Positions 1-10,600 of a DNA stretch of 64,000 bases are shown one piece after another. Numbering within the stretch: the first letter of the stretch is position 1; each line of letters starts with the position of its first letter. Under the pieces are notes generated by a model. The model made no database searches and had not been told where the DNA came from. It worked only from the letters and a program-made list of their open reading frames with translations. The position numbers and the translations under genes are program-made. Source of the stretch: Myxococcota bacterium (GTDB taxonomy: Bacteria > Myxococcota_A > UBA796); contig JAQXDW010000103.1 of NCBI GenBank assembly GCA_029251165.1, positions 57,396-121,395 on the forward strand, in the 5' to 3' direction.

Positions 1-998
1 ATGCCTTCGTTCCAGCCCTTGCGGGGGTAGGTGAGCGCCGACTCGATGACCGCAGGACGGTTGATCGAGAAGATCAGTCCGCTGTCACAGAGGATCTGCT
101 CGCCGATGGACTTGGTGTAGGTGTAGATGTTGTGCCAGCCCCAGTACTGGGCACGCTCGGTACCACCGTCGATGAGCTGCTTCTCTTCGTAGCCGCGACG
201 CACCTTGTCCAGCTCGTCCTTCAGGGCGCTGCCCCGGGCCGGCTCCTTCTTCGCGCGGAGGTTCTTCTTGGCCTCGTCGAGAAAAGCGGACTGGCGGAAC
301 GCGTCGTTGGCCCGGTGCCGGACGTTGTCGACCAGATCAAGGCACTCCTCGATCTCGCGCGCAGGCGACCAGTGCTCGATGGCGAGATCGTCGACCTTGG
401 GGAAGGGGTACTTGCGCGGGTCGACCTCGTCGACCTGGCCAGTGCGATCGCCAGCGACGTAGCAGGTCGAGGTGTGAAGGAACCGGATCGGCCGCTCGGC
501 AGAAGAGATCTCCTTTGCCAGGGAGATGAGGTTCTGCATGCCGAAGGCGTTGACGTTGAGCGAGTAGTCCAGGGGCGGGTTGAAGTCGACCACGCCGGCG
601 GAATTGACCAGCACGTCGACCTGGCCCTTGAGCTTCTCGCGGACATCCGCAGGTACACCGGCGAACTCTTGAGTAACGTCGCCAGGGATCGGGGTGACCT
701 TCTCCCGAAGGAAGCGCTCGAAGGCGGTGCCTGGGTGTTGCGCTCGGACCGGGTCGAACACCGCTGAGGTGGCGACCTCCGACCAGAACCGGGCCTCGCT
801 GGTCTGACGGATGGAGCCGTCAGAGCGGGTCCGCTGACGCACGACGAGGTAGACGTGGTCGAGGTCGGGGAAGCGATGGAGCATCATCGACAGCCAGACC
901 TTGCCGAGGAACCCGGTCCCACCCATGACCAGGTAGCGCGTGCCTGAGATCAGCTCCCGGATGTTCAGCGGTGCGTTCGCTGGCGTCGGGTCGGTCAT
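1..998 (-). CDS. Fatty acyl-CoA reductase, SDR-e type (3' part outside window)
   Basis: This predicted NAD(P)H-dependent enzyme of the fatty acyl-CoA reductase (NAD_binding_4, extended SDR) family would reduce a long-chain acyl-CoA to an aldehyde or alcohol. The 332 visible residues contain the nucleotide-binding motif GGTGFLGK at residues 26-33 and the catalytic pair Y292-x3-K296 in the context NIYTYTKS. The protein continues past the left edge, so any C-terminal domain is unseen. The ATG at 998 overlaps the stop of the upstream DUF2088 gene as ATGA and has a good ribosome site (GGAGGA) a few bases before it, implying translational coupling. It is the last visible gene of a HAD phosphatase / LarA-like / reductase operon. 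The family call is firm; the chain length and final product are unknown. Confidence 0.85.
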   Translation of the reverse strand, partial: MTDPTPANAPLNIRELISGTRYLVMGGTGFLGKVWLSMMLHRFPDLDHVYLVVRQRTRSDGSIRQTSEARFWSEVATSAVFDPVRAQHPGTAFERFLREKVTPIPGDVTQEFAGVPADVREKLKGQVDVLVNSAGVVDFNPPLDYSLNVNAFGMQNLISLAKEISSAERPIRFLHTSTCYVAGDRTGQVDEVDPRKYPFPKVDDLAIEHWSPAREIEECLDLVDNVRHRANDAFRQSAFLDEAKKNLRAKKEPARGSALKDELDKVRRGYEEKQLIDGGTERAQYWGWHNIYTYTKSIGEQILCDSGLIFSINRPAVIESALTYPRKGWNEG

Positions 999-2623
999 TT
1001 GTCCTCCAGTGCCCTCGTCTCGCCGACTGGTGCTTCATCCGGCTCGACATCGGCCAGCATCAGCGGGCAGATCCGGAACGTGGTGATCGAGGGATCCTCT
1101 GGCGCGGTCTCCCGGGCCATGCGGAGGGCGTCGGAGACCGTCGCGGCGGTCTCGTAGCCGAGGATGCCGGGCACGTACTCGTTGTCGGCGCCGACGACGA
1201 TGACCCGTCCCCGGTGCTGTCGGCCGTTCTCGCCCCAGTACCACATGTAGAATGGATGGGCGGGATGGTAGGCCTTGCCCGAGCGGTACATCTGAATGTA
1301 CGCCGGGTTCCGAGAGAAGGTCTTCTCGTACTTCTTGTGCAGGGTCATCGCGTCCCGGGTCTCCACGAGGTGCTTGTGGAAGAACTCCGCGTAGGCGAGG
1401 TGCTGCTCCTGGTCGAACTTGTCGGTGCAGGGATGCATGATGATCATGGTCCCGCCCTTCTTCAGCAGCGGCACGCCGCGGTGGAGGTTGTACAGGTAGC
1501 CCTCCGCCATGACGGACACGAGCAGCGGGTTGAGGAACGCGCCGACGTTGTAGGGGCTGATGAACGGGATCGGGAAGATGCAGATGTCAGACTGGCCCTT
1601 GACCGGAACCGCGAGCTGCTGGAAGCACTTCTCCAGGATCTTGTCGTGGGTCGCCTTGGTCTCTCCGGCGTACACCGCGATGACCCCGTAGGGTGCCGGG
1701 ACGCGGTCGAAGATCGCCTGACGGGCGGGCTGCGGAAGGAACTTGAGCGTCCGGACCAGGCCCTTGAGCGCCTTCTCCTCCGTCGGGGTCAGCTCGTCCT
1801 CGTTCTTGGCGAGGATGTCGAGGGGCTTGCTGAACATCCGGTTGTTGACTGTCGACTCGATGTGGAAGACGTCGACCTTCTCGTTGATCAGCTTGCCGAC
1901 GCTCACCATGCGATCCGCGAGCTCGGAGTTCTTCGGGTCCATGTAGGACTTCGACTTCCGGATGGTGTGCGGGTTGTGGTGGTGCTTCAGCGTTCGGTAG
2001 CCGACGAGGCCGGTGCCGACGGACTTGAAGCCGCCGTTCATCGGGACGAAGGTGAGGTTGAGGTAGATGATGAGATCGGACTCAGCAGCCCGCCGGTTGA
2101 TCTCGACCTCGTAGCCCTCGGCGGTGGTGCCGAGGTACTTCAGGCCGCCGGGCAGCTCTGCGTCGTGGTTGTAGAGGTGCTCAGGCCAGAAGCGGTTGAA
2201 GATCTTGCTCCCGGTCATCCGCTCGATTTCCTTGGCGGACATCGGGCGATGGAACGCCGTGGCGACGATCAAGTCGATGTCTGTGACCGCGTGCTTGTCG
2301 AGCTCTTCGAGGACCACCTCCAGCATCTTCTGCCGGACGTCTGGGGTCGCCATGGGGGGCAGGGGCATCGAGAGGTCGTCGATCGCGACGGTCACCTTCA
2401 TTCCCGGTCGCAGCTTGCTGTAGAGCGGCGGGCTGTTCTCGGGATGGTTGATCGCGTAGCGGATGGCTGCGGAGACGTCCGCGAGGGGCTCCATCGGAGG
2501 CTTTGCGTAGATGACCCGGCTGCCGACAGGAAGGTCGACCTCGACGAGCTTGTCGCCGGAGAACAGGACGCGGGGCTTGGAGCGGTGGTTGATGGTGACC
2601 ACGCAGGGATGATCGGTGCTCAT
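995..2623 (-). CDS. LarA-like (DUF2088, lactate racemase-domain) protein
   Basis: The 542 aa protein resembles the N-terminal domain of nickel-pincer lactate racemase LarA. Visible family features are VTVAIDDLSMPLPP (residues 77-90), the conserved HRP at 125-127, GGFK with K200 (the position that carries the pincer cofactor in LarA) and a histidine run at 214-216. The loop before K200 reads FVPMNGG rather than the usual His-containing loop, so metal chemistry may differ. The open frame extends upstream to 2827, but I chose ATG 2623 because GAGGAA precedes it at good spacing and because the longer version would overlap the HAD gene. It sits 10 bp after the HAD gene and overlaps the reductase start by 4 bp. 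The substrate is unknown; racemase or epimerase activity in lipid metabolism is only an inference. Confidence 0.75.
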   Translation of the reverse strand: MSTDHPCVVTINHRSKPRVLFSGDKLVEVDLPVGSRVIYAKPPMEPLADVSAAIRYAINHPENSPPLYSKLRPGMKVTVAIDDLSMPLPPMATPDVRQKMLEVVLEELDKHAVTDIDLIVATAFHRPMSAKEIERMTGSKIFNRFWPEHLYNHDAELPGGLKYLGTTAEGYEVEINRRAAESDLIIYLNLTFVPMNGGFKSVGTGLVGYRTLKHHHNPHTIRKSKSYMDPKNSELADRMVSVGKLINEKVDVFHIESTVNNRMFSKPLDILAKNEDELTPTEEKALKGLVRTLKFLPQPARQAIFDRVPAPYGVIAVYAGETKATHDKILEKCFQQLAVPVKGQSDICIFPIPFISPYNVGAFLNPLLVSVMAEGYLYNLHRGVPLLKKGGTMIIMHPCTDKFDQEQHLAYAEFFHKHLVETRDAMTLHKKYEKTFSRNPAYIQMYRSGKAYHPAHPFYMWYWGENGRQHRGRVIVVGADNEYVPGILGYETAATVSDALRMARETAPEDPSITTFRICPLMLADVEPDEAPVGETRALEDK

Positions 2624-2633
2624 GTACGTTCCT

Positions 2634-3323
2634 CTACGCTCGGAGACTGCTGGGGGCGCGGCGGCTGATGTCGAGGATCGGCCATCGGTATGCCTGCGCC
2701 ATGCGCCGCAGCTTCCGGTCGGGGTTGATGCAGAAGGCCTGGCCGACGACGGAGAGCATCGGCACATCGGAGTAAGAGTCGGAGTAGCCCTGGCTGCGTC
2801 CGAGATCGTGACCGTGCTTGGCGGCATCGGCGACGATGAGCTTGGACTTCTCTGGACCAGCGACGATTGGGTGGAGCAGCTTTCCGGTTGCCCGGTTGTC
2901 CTTCATCTCAAGGCGATTGGAGATGAAGTCATCCGCGCCGAGGTAGTCAGCGAGGTGTGCGGTCGTACCGGACAGGGAGCCGGTGATCAGCACGACGCGG
3001 AGCCCGGCATCCTTGCAGGACTGGACCAGCTCTTTTGCGCCTGGAAACAGCGCGGGCTTGATGATGTCCTCGAAGATCTCTTCAGAGAGGATCAGCATCC
3101 GGTCGTTGGTGATGCCCCTGTAGTGCGAGAACAGCTTCTGGTTGAACTGCTTGCGAGAGCGCAGCTCAGCCATCGCCATGCCGGGGCCATCGAGGACCGC
3201 CCGACCAAGCCGTCGAAGGCTCGCCGCGGGGGTGTCCTGGTTGAGGATGACGCGGACGGTGGGCTGGATCAGGTTGGAGGAGACCAGCGTTCCATCAACA
3301 TCAAAGTATGCAGCTGCGGACAC
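2634..3323 (-). CDS. HAD-IB family hydrolase (SerB-like phosphatase)
   Basis: This 229 aa haloacid-dehalogenase superfamily phosphatase carries motif I as FDVDGTL (catalytic D8 and D10), motif II around VVLITGS, and a late motif with SQGYSDSYSDVPML, typical of the SerB/HAD-IB branch. Many HAD-IB proteins of this type are fused to or neighbour acyltransferases and acyl reductases. The start is GTG 3323, with GGAG seven bases upstream. It is the first gene of the operon with the LarA-like protein and the fatty acyl-CoA reductase, so a phospho-lipid or lysophosphatidate-like substrate is more plausible than phosphoserine, but that is inferred from context only. Confidence 0.82.
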   Translation of the reverse strand: MSAAAYFDVDGTLVSSNLIQPTVRVILNQDTPAASLRRLGRAVLDGPGMAMAELRSRKQFNQKLFSHYRGITNDRMLILSEEIFEDIIKPALFPGAKELVQSCKDAGLRVVLITGSLSGTTAHLADYLGADDFISNRLEMKDNRATGKLLHPIVAGPEKSKLIVADAAKHGHDLGRSQGYSDSYSDVPMLSVVGQAFCINPDRKLRRMAQAYRWPILDISRRAPSSLRA

Positions 3324-3403
3324 GTCTGCTCCAGTTTTAAGAGAGGCGCGCGCTTTATTGCGTCAGCCCAGCAGGCGCCTATGAAAAGCTCGTGAAGCCC
3401 AGG

Positions 3404-3886
3404 TCAGGGGCCCTCTGAGCCATAGCGGATGTCGAGGACCTCGTAGTCGACTGAGCCGCGAGGAAGGTGGACCGTCACGCAGTCGCCCTCTTCATGACCC
3501 AGCAGCGCGCGGCCGATGGGGGACTGAATGGAGATGCGACCCTGCGCAGGAGCAGACTCGTCCTTGTCGACCAGTCGCCAGGTCTTCTGCACGCCATCTC
3601 CATCCTCCAGGACCACGACAGCGCCGAAGCGAATGTCCGTGAACTGGAGCATCTCGTCGAGGTTCACGACGGTGACCCCGTCGATCTTGCGGCGGAGGTA
3701 GCGCAGCCTGGAGTCGACGTGGCGAAGCCGCCGCTTCCCATAGATGTAGGCAGCGTTCTCGGAGCGGTCCCCGAGATCTGCGGCCTCAGAGACCTCATCG
3801 ACCACCCTCGGACGCTCGACCCTCCAGAGGTGATCGATCTCATCGGTGATGATCGTGTGTCCCTGCTGGGTCATGTAGCGCGGCAT
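3404..3886 (-). CDS. greB: Transcription elongation factor GreB
   Basis: GreB binds the secondary channel of RNA polymerase and stimulates cleavage of backtracked transcripts. The 160 aa length fits the family. The N-terminal coiled coil contains the acidic tip and the GreB-type signature DLGDRSENAAYIYGKRRLR (about residues 38-56), including the catalytic acidic residues. The C-terminal FKBP-like domain has SPIGRALLGHEEGD. The signature is closer to GreB (YIYGKRRL) than to GreA. It lies 15 bp after the FKBP-type isomerase gene on the same strand, so the two may be cotranscribed. Confidence 0.93.
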   Translation of the reverse strand: MPRYMTQQGHTIITDEIDHLWRVERPRVVDEVSEAADLGDRSENAAYIYGKRRLRHVDSRLRYLRRKIDGVTVVNLDEMLQFTDIRFGAVVVLEDGDGVQKTWRLVDKDESAPAQGRISIQSPIGRALLGHEEGDCVTVHLPRGSVDYEVLDIRYGSEGP

Positions 3887-3901
3887 CGCCAGCCAGTATC
3901 C

Positions 3902-4792
<891 letters not shown>

Positions 4793-4839
4793 GGCGCAGC
4801 GGATAACACGCCCCGGGCCTCCCAGGTAGACTCCTGGAC

Positions 4840-5886
4840 ATGAGCCAACATGATCCAGCGACCCTGCGCATGGGGTTTGCCGAGGCCCGGGATGCACCTT
4901 GTGCCGGCTGCTCGGCAAGCTGCTGCACCTTTCTTCCCCTCCACGACTTCCAGATCACCCGGTACGAAGAGCTCGACTATGCCTTCTATCTGCTGAATTT
5001 CGATCGGATTGAGCTGGCGCTGCTGTCTGGAGGCTCCTGGCGGGTTCATTACCGCGCGCCGTGCAGCAACCTCGACACCGTCACCCGCCGCTGCACGGTG
5101 CATGGCACGGACCGCCAGCCTCACGTCTGCAAGCGCTACAACCCCTACAGCTGCTTCTACAAGCGCATGTTCGAGAGCCCCGAGACGATCGAATACATCC
5201 GGATGGATCGTGAGCGGCTGAAGCTGTACGCCTCGATGCTCGTGTTCAACGGACACCGGGACATCGTGAGCTACCCAGAGGTCGGCTTCTTGAAGGAGGC
5301 CTTCGACAAGCCGCTTGCGTTCTCGGAGGCGACCGATCCGGAGATCCCCGCGTCTCAGGCGCTCACAGACTGGAAGAGCGCGGTCGTCACCGGCAAGCCC
5401 CTGATGCCGCTGCCGGTAAAGACCTTTGCCTCGTTCGCCAGTCCCTGCTCCGGCTGCGCGGCCTGGTGCTGCACGCGGGTGTCGTTCCCGCACAGCGCCC
5501 CGGCCAACGTCGGCAACCTCGATCACATCCGGTTCTGCTTGGGCTTCCCCGGCGTCGAGGTCGGCGTCAACGAGCACGGCGGCTGGACCATCGTGGTGCG
5601 GACCCGCTGTCAGCATCGGGTGGTCGATGCGTCTGGTGCCGGGAGCTGTGGGATCTTCGGCAAGCCCGAGCGCCCGTCGGCCTGTCAGGTCTACGACGCC
5701 TCGCTGTGCGGCTACCGCTCGCAGTTCGGACACCCCCGACCCGCCCGCTACCTGCGGCTGACCCGCGAGGGCTTCGAGATCGCCGCGAAGATGTACACCC
5801 TCGACGACAACGGCTACGCGCTCAACCAGCCAGGCTATGCCGAGATTCGAGCGGCCATCGAGCAGGAGTGGAGCGCCGGTGCCTGA
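4840..5886 (+). CDS. Tandem YkgJ-like zinc/iron-chelating Cys-cluster protein
   Basis: This 348 aa protein is built from two copies of the YkgJ (CxxCxxxCC) metal-chelating domain. Copy one has C21, C24, C28 and C29, then further cysteines in CSNLDTVTRRC and HVCKRYNPYSC. Copy two has C203, C206, C210 and C211, followed by RCQHRV, SCGIFGKPERPSAC and DASLCGY. Single-domain YkgJ proteins are common; the duplicated arrangement is less so. The role of the family is unclear, and metal or Fe-S binding is inferred from the cysteine pattern. The stop overlaps the GTG start of the following ATPase gene, so the two are probably cotranslated. Confidence 0.8.
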   Translation: MSQHDPATLRMGFAEARDAPCAGCSASCCTFLPLHDFQITRYEELDYAFYLLNFDRIELALLSGGSWRVHYRAPCSNLDTVTRRCTVHGTDRQPHVCKRYNPYSCFYKRMFESPETIEYIRMDRERLKLYASMLVFNGHRDIVSYPEVGFLKEAFDKPLAFSEATDPEIPASQALTDWKSAVVTGKPLMPLPVKTFASFASPCSGCAAWCCTRVSFPHSAPANVGNLDHIRFCLGFPGVEVGVNEHGGWTIVVRTRCQHRVVDASGAGSCGIFGKPERPSACQVYDASLCGYRSQFGHPRPARYLRLTREGFEIAAKMYTLDDNGYALNQPGYAEIRAAIEQEWSAGA

Positions 5887-7531
5887 CACGCAGAGGCTCA
5901 AGTTGCTGCTCCAGCGCATCGATGGCCGCGCCTACACCAGCTATCGAGACCTCCGAGGAGACTGGCGCATCGAGGATGTGCTGCTGAGCGTCGACCACAT
6001 CCAGGGTGATCCGTTCGCGGCGCCCTCTCGGGTTCGGATCCAGCTGGACACCGGCATTGACGCCGTCACCTGCACCGATCCCGATCGCTGCCTGGCCGCA
6101 GAAGACTGGCTGCTTCGTCGCTTCGGCGCGGCGCTGTCAGGTGCCCGTCGGGGGAGCGGTCGATCTGGTGAGCTGAGGATCTACCGGCCCGGTCCGGAGG
6201 TGGTCGCTCGGAGCGCCGCTCGGCTGAGCGAGGACGGTCGAGTCGAGGTTCGGCTGTGGGCGGGCCTGCCAGCATCGGGCCGGCGGGTGCTCGGCCGGCA
6301 GGCCTACGAGATGCTGACCGGAGACATCCTTCACGCCGCGGGCGCGCTGCGGGTTCCCGACAGCGCTGGGCTCGCCGCGCATGTCTCCTCAATCGTCCGT
6401 CAGCGTGGCCTACGCCGACAGCTCGATGACCGGGGACTCGTTGCGTTCATCGAGGACGGAAGCATCCTGCCCCGGACCAGCGGGGTCAGCCAAGCCCCGC
6501 TGGAGGGTGCGGTTCCCCTGGTGGCTCCCGAGTCGCTTCGGGTGAGCCTCTCGACCCCAGATGGACCAGTCGACGGGCTCGGAGTCCCCGTCGGGATCAC
6601 CCTCATCGTCGGCGGTGGCTTTCATGGAAAGTCCACCCTCCTCCAAGCCATCCAGCGCGGACACCTCGACCACATCCCGGGCGATGGCCGAAGCGGAGTG
6701 GTCGCGGTCACCGACACGGTAAAGATCCGCGCTGAGGATGGGCGTCGGGTCGCGGGTGTGGACATCTCGCCGTTCCTCTCTGGACTGCCCGGCGGGCGGA
6801 GCACCGCGCCGTTCTCCACAGACGATGCCTCCGGCTCGACCTCTCAGGCGGCTGCAGTCGTGGAGTCCATCGAGGCTGGCGCTCGGGTGCTGCTCATCGA
6901 CGAGGACACCTCGGCGACAAACCTCCTCGTCCGCGATGACCGGATGCGGGCCTTGATCACTCGGGACCGGGAGCCGATCACTCCGCTGGTCGAGCGGATC
7001 TCTGAGCTGAGCGCTGCGGGGGTCTCGACGGTGATGGTGGTGGGCGGTGTGGGGGACTTCCTCGCGGTCGCCGATTTTGTGATCGGCATGGATGCCTACG
7101 CCCCGGTGGACCTCACCGACAGGGCCCGGGCGCTGGCTGGTCCGGCTCCGGCTGCGCCTGAGCCGATGTCTCCACCACGCGCCAGGCTGATTCACGCCGA
7201 GAGCCTTCGTCCGGGTGGGAAGGGGCGGATCCGGGCACGGGATGGTCGGAGAGTGGAGCACGGCAGCGCAGTGATCGACCTCTCCGCCGTCGAGCAGGTC
7301 ATCGACGGAGCCCATGCCGTCACCATCGGACTGTCCCTCCGCTGGATCGCGGCGCACTGTGAGGGGGCATCCCCAGTCACCGCGCTGCTGGAGGTGGTGC
7401 AGGCTGCGATAGAAGCTGAGGGGGTCGAGGTCCTCTCGGATCGCGACGAGCCTCCCGGCGATCTCGTCACGCCGAGACGCCACGAGATCGCCGCTGCACT
7501 CAACCGCCTCCGCACCGTCGAGACCACCTGA
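5879..7531 (+). CDS. ABC-class P-loop ATPase (PF09818 / MRB1590-like)
   Basis: The 550 aa protein matches the predicted 'ATPase of the ABC class' family, whose trypanosome member MRB1590 is an RNA-binding mitochondrial protein. The Walker A-like motif GGGFHGKST lies at residues 245-253, and the Walker B region LLIDEDTSATN follows near residues 338-348. VGGVGDFLAVAD follows as the switch/His-loop region. I place the start at GTG 5879, inside the end of the Cys-cluster gene; the ORF upstream of it is in antiphase to that gene and lacks conserved sequence. It is not a transporter: there are no membrane segments. Function in bacteria is undetermined. Confidence 0.82.
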   Translation: MPDTQRLKLLLQRIDGRAYTSYRDLRGDWRIEDVLLSVDHIQGDPFAAPSRVRIQLDTGIDAVTCTDPDRCLAAEDWLLRRFGAALSGARRGSGRSGELRIYRPGPEVVARSAARLSEDGRVEVRLWAGLPASGRRVLGRQAYEMLTGDILHAAGALRVPDSAGLAAHVSSIVRQRGLRRQLDDRGLVAFIEDGSILPRTSGVSQAPLEGAVPLVAPESLRVSLSTPDGPVDGLGVPVGITLIVGGGFHGKSTLLQAIQRGHLDHIPGDGRSGVVAVTDTVKIRAEDGRRVAGVDISPFLSGLPGGRSTAPFSTDDASGSTSQAAAVVESIEAGARVLLIDEDTSATNLLVRDDRMRALITRDREPITPLVERISELSAAGVSTVMVVGGVGDFLAVADFVIGMDAYAPVDLTDRARALAGPAPAAPEPMSPPRARLIHAESLRPGGKGRIRARDGRRVEHGSAVIDLSAVEQVIDGAHAVTIGLSLRWIAAHCEGASPVTALLEVVQAAIEAEGVEVLSDRDEPPGDLVTPRRHEIAAALNRLRTVETT

Positions 7532-7561
7532 GCGCCTTCAGCAGGCTGCTTCATTTGATTC

Positions 7562-7594
7562 GGACATTAACTGTCCAATTGTCGGCGGTCCGAC
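7562..7594. promoter_or_regulatory. Two adjacent inverted repeats upstream of addB
   Basis: GGACA at 7562-7566 pairs with TGTCC at 7572-7576 around a 5-base spacer. GTCGG at 7581-7585 pairs with CCGAC at 7590-7594 around a 4-base spacer. They fill the roughly 100 bp gap between the ABC-class ATPase stop and the addB start. They could be an operator or small hairpins ending the upstream transcript; no T-run follows, so a Rho-independent terminator is not supported. Confidence 0.35.
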
Positions 7595-7631
7595 GCGTTA
7601 ATCAACACTCCGAACTGATGAAGGAATACCG

Positions 7632-10600
7632 TTGCCCACTGTCTGGCTCAGCCCCGGTGCACAGGCCACCGAGCGTCACCTGCTCGCTGAGCTAGACGTC
7701 TTGCTCCCTCCTGGGCCTGGCCTCTTGTCCTGTTTAGACGAGCCGGTCTTCGTGGTCGTTCCCAGTACCGCGCTCCTGCTGCACCTCTCCGGCGTCATCG
7801 CCCGACACCGCCCGATGATCGGTGTCCGGGTGCTCACCCTCGGCATGCTCGCCACCGATATTCTTGCTCTCAGCGGTGAGATTCCCCGCCGAGGGGCCGC
7901 GATGGCTGGTGTGCTCACTCGCCGCTTCTGTGCAGAGGAGCCGGTCCTTGAGGCTGAGCTGGGCCACCTCTCTGACGGCTACGGTGGCGTGCTGGAGAGC
8001 GTTCGCGACATCCTCGATTCGGGCTTTGAGCCCATCCATCTTGAGGCGGTGGATGAGCTGCTCTCTGCAGCTTCTTCGGAGGAAACTCAGATCGCCGCAG
8101 CCCTCGGGCTCCCCCCCCCAGAGGCCGATGCCCAGGGTGCTGCAGAGCAGCGCGCTGCGGCGATCCTGCGGGTCGCGGCCCAGGTCTACGAGTCGATGGA
8201 GCTGCTCAAGGTCGGTGACCGCTCCTGGATCTACCGCCGCGCTGCTGAGCTGCTCCCGATCCATCCACCGGCCGCCCGTGCGATCCGGATGGTCGGCTTC
8301 TGTGAGGCGACCGGCGTGATGGGGGACTTCATCGAGTCTCTGCTCCGCTGGCAAGAGATCAGCCTCGTCGTCGACACGCCCGCAGATCCGGCGGCTCCCT
8401 GGCGGACCGATGCTGGCGTGACCTTCACCGAGCCGCTCACGACCCGCCTCGAGCTGGTCGCCACCCTCCGACCGCTTCCGGAGACCACCACACCACCTCA
8501 GCGCGAGACCTTCTCCGCTCCCGGGGCTCAGGCAGAGCTTCGGGAGGTCTCTCGGCGCATCCGCCTCCTCCTCGAAGGCGGCACCCCTCCGGAGTCCATT
8601 GCGGTCATCGCGCGCGAGGTCGAGCCCTACCGCGCGACCCTCTGGCGAGAGCTGGGGCGTTCTGGCGTTCCGTTCTCTGCCTTGGGGGCGCAGGGCTCGG
8701 ACAGCGCCGAGGCGCGCCGGGTCGGTGCGCTGCTCGATGTGCTCTGCGATGGAAGCGAGGTTCGGGCGGACCGCTGGCTTGAGGCTGCGGGCTGGATCTG
8801 TGAGGTTCCCAGCCCTGATCATCTCGGACACACTCGACTTCGGCGCGCCGATCTCGGCCTCGGGTTTGCTGCCTCCGGTGTCACGCGGCTCTCCCACATA
8901 CCGGCTGCGAACATCGCCGGCGATCGAACCGAGGCGGGCTTCTCTCTCCCGGTCCGCAGCGGGCTGGTGCCTGTGGTCGAAGAGGACCGCACCCACGTGA
9001 AGGCCATGCGGCGCGTTCTTCCCCACTCGCTCCTCGACATTGCCCGAGAGCGCGCGCGCTCGCTGCTGCGGTTCTGGGATGCATGGCCGGAGTCTGCGCC
9101 CCTGCAGGTTCATGTCCGGCTCCTCCGTCAGCTCCTCATCGATGAGCTGCGCTGGGATGACGAGCCGGTCGCGGTTCAGTCCATCCACGATGCCCTCGCT
9201 GAGCTGCTGCGCGTGCACGAGTCGACCCTCAACATCACCCTCGGTGAGTTCCGGCTCCTCAGCCTCTCTGCGCTGCGGCCGGTGGGGCGCAGTCCGCTCG
9301 GTGGGCGGGGTGCCGGTGTCCAGATCCTCTCAGCATCCGAGGCTCGCGGGCTGACGTTTGAGACCATCTTCCTCGTCGGACTCAACCGAGATGTCTTCCC
9401 CCGCCGCATCCGCGAGGACGCCCTTCTCCCCGACAGGATGCGCCGTCGCCTCCAGGTTCTCCTGCCGGCGCTGCCCCTCCGCGGCGTGACCATGGCCGGT
9501 GAGCGGTACCTGTTTGCCTGGCTTCACACCGCCGCTCCGAACATCGTCCTCTCTTGGCAGCGGATGAACGAAGACGGCCAGACCCTCTCGGCCAGTCCGC
9601 TGGTCGAGCGGCTGCGGTGGAGCGCAGGCCAGCAGCCTGAAGAGGTCCCGACACGCTACAGCGTCTCGGCCCCTCCCGGTGTTGAGCTGGCCTTTGACGC
9701 GGCAATCCGCGCTGGACTCCACGGCAGCCGCGCGCGGTTCCGGGCCCTGCTTCCTGCCGCGATGGCCGAGGGCAGGGGGCTCTCTGCTGAGCATCCCGAG
9801 ATCCAGGCTGCTGCGGCGGCTCGGCTGAGCATCCTCGATGCCCTGGAGCCTGATCTTCGAGAGCCCGAGGGCCGAGATGCGGCTCGCCTTCTCGATCCCT
9901 ACAGCGGCATCATCGGGGCGTCCGTCGGCCCCATCGATCCCCGCGGCAATGCCCTCTACATCACCACCCTGGAGTCCGCTGCGCGCTGCCCGTGGCAGAC
10001 CTTCCTCACCAACCTCCTCCGCCTGGAGCCGGTTCCCGATCCGATCAACTCGCTGCCCATGATCGAGAAGTGGATGCTCGGAGATCTGGTCCACCGGGTC
10101 TTGGAGGGAGTCGTCAGGGATGCGCTCGGTGCCGCTGAGTCCGATCTCCGAACGAGCCTCGACATCGCGGTGGAGCGCGGCGCCGTCGGAGTCCACTGGC
10201 CGGGCGAGGCTGCGGTCGAGGAGACGCTCCTTGAGGTCGCCCAGAGCCAGATTCGTGAGCTCGGCATGAACCTGCCCGGCATGGCTCTGGTCCTCCGGGA
10301 CATGGCGTGGCCCTACCTCAAGGTCGCGAAGGCGCTGGACTGGCCGGAGGCGGGGAAGCCCCTGTCTGTGCTCGGCGTCGAGATCGAGGGCGCGGTAGCT
10401 GCTGGCGGGCGAACGATTCACTTCAAGGCGGACCGCGCCGATCTCGACGGAACCCAGCTGCTGCTGACCGACTACAAGACGGGTCGCACGATCGACTCCG
10501 GCAAGCGCGCCAGCACCCGCGCGCGCAATTTTCTCAAGCAGGTCCAGACCGGCAAGCGCCTGCAGGCCAGCACCTATGCCCTCGCGGGGCTGTCGAGCAC

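Noticed and set aside
971..2668. 565-codon plus-strand frame opposite the LarA-like gene
   Set aside because: Low-complexity Val/Asp/Leu composition with no family features; the minus strand has clear DUF2088 motifs.
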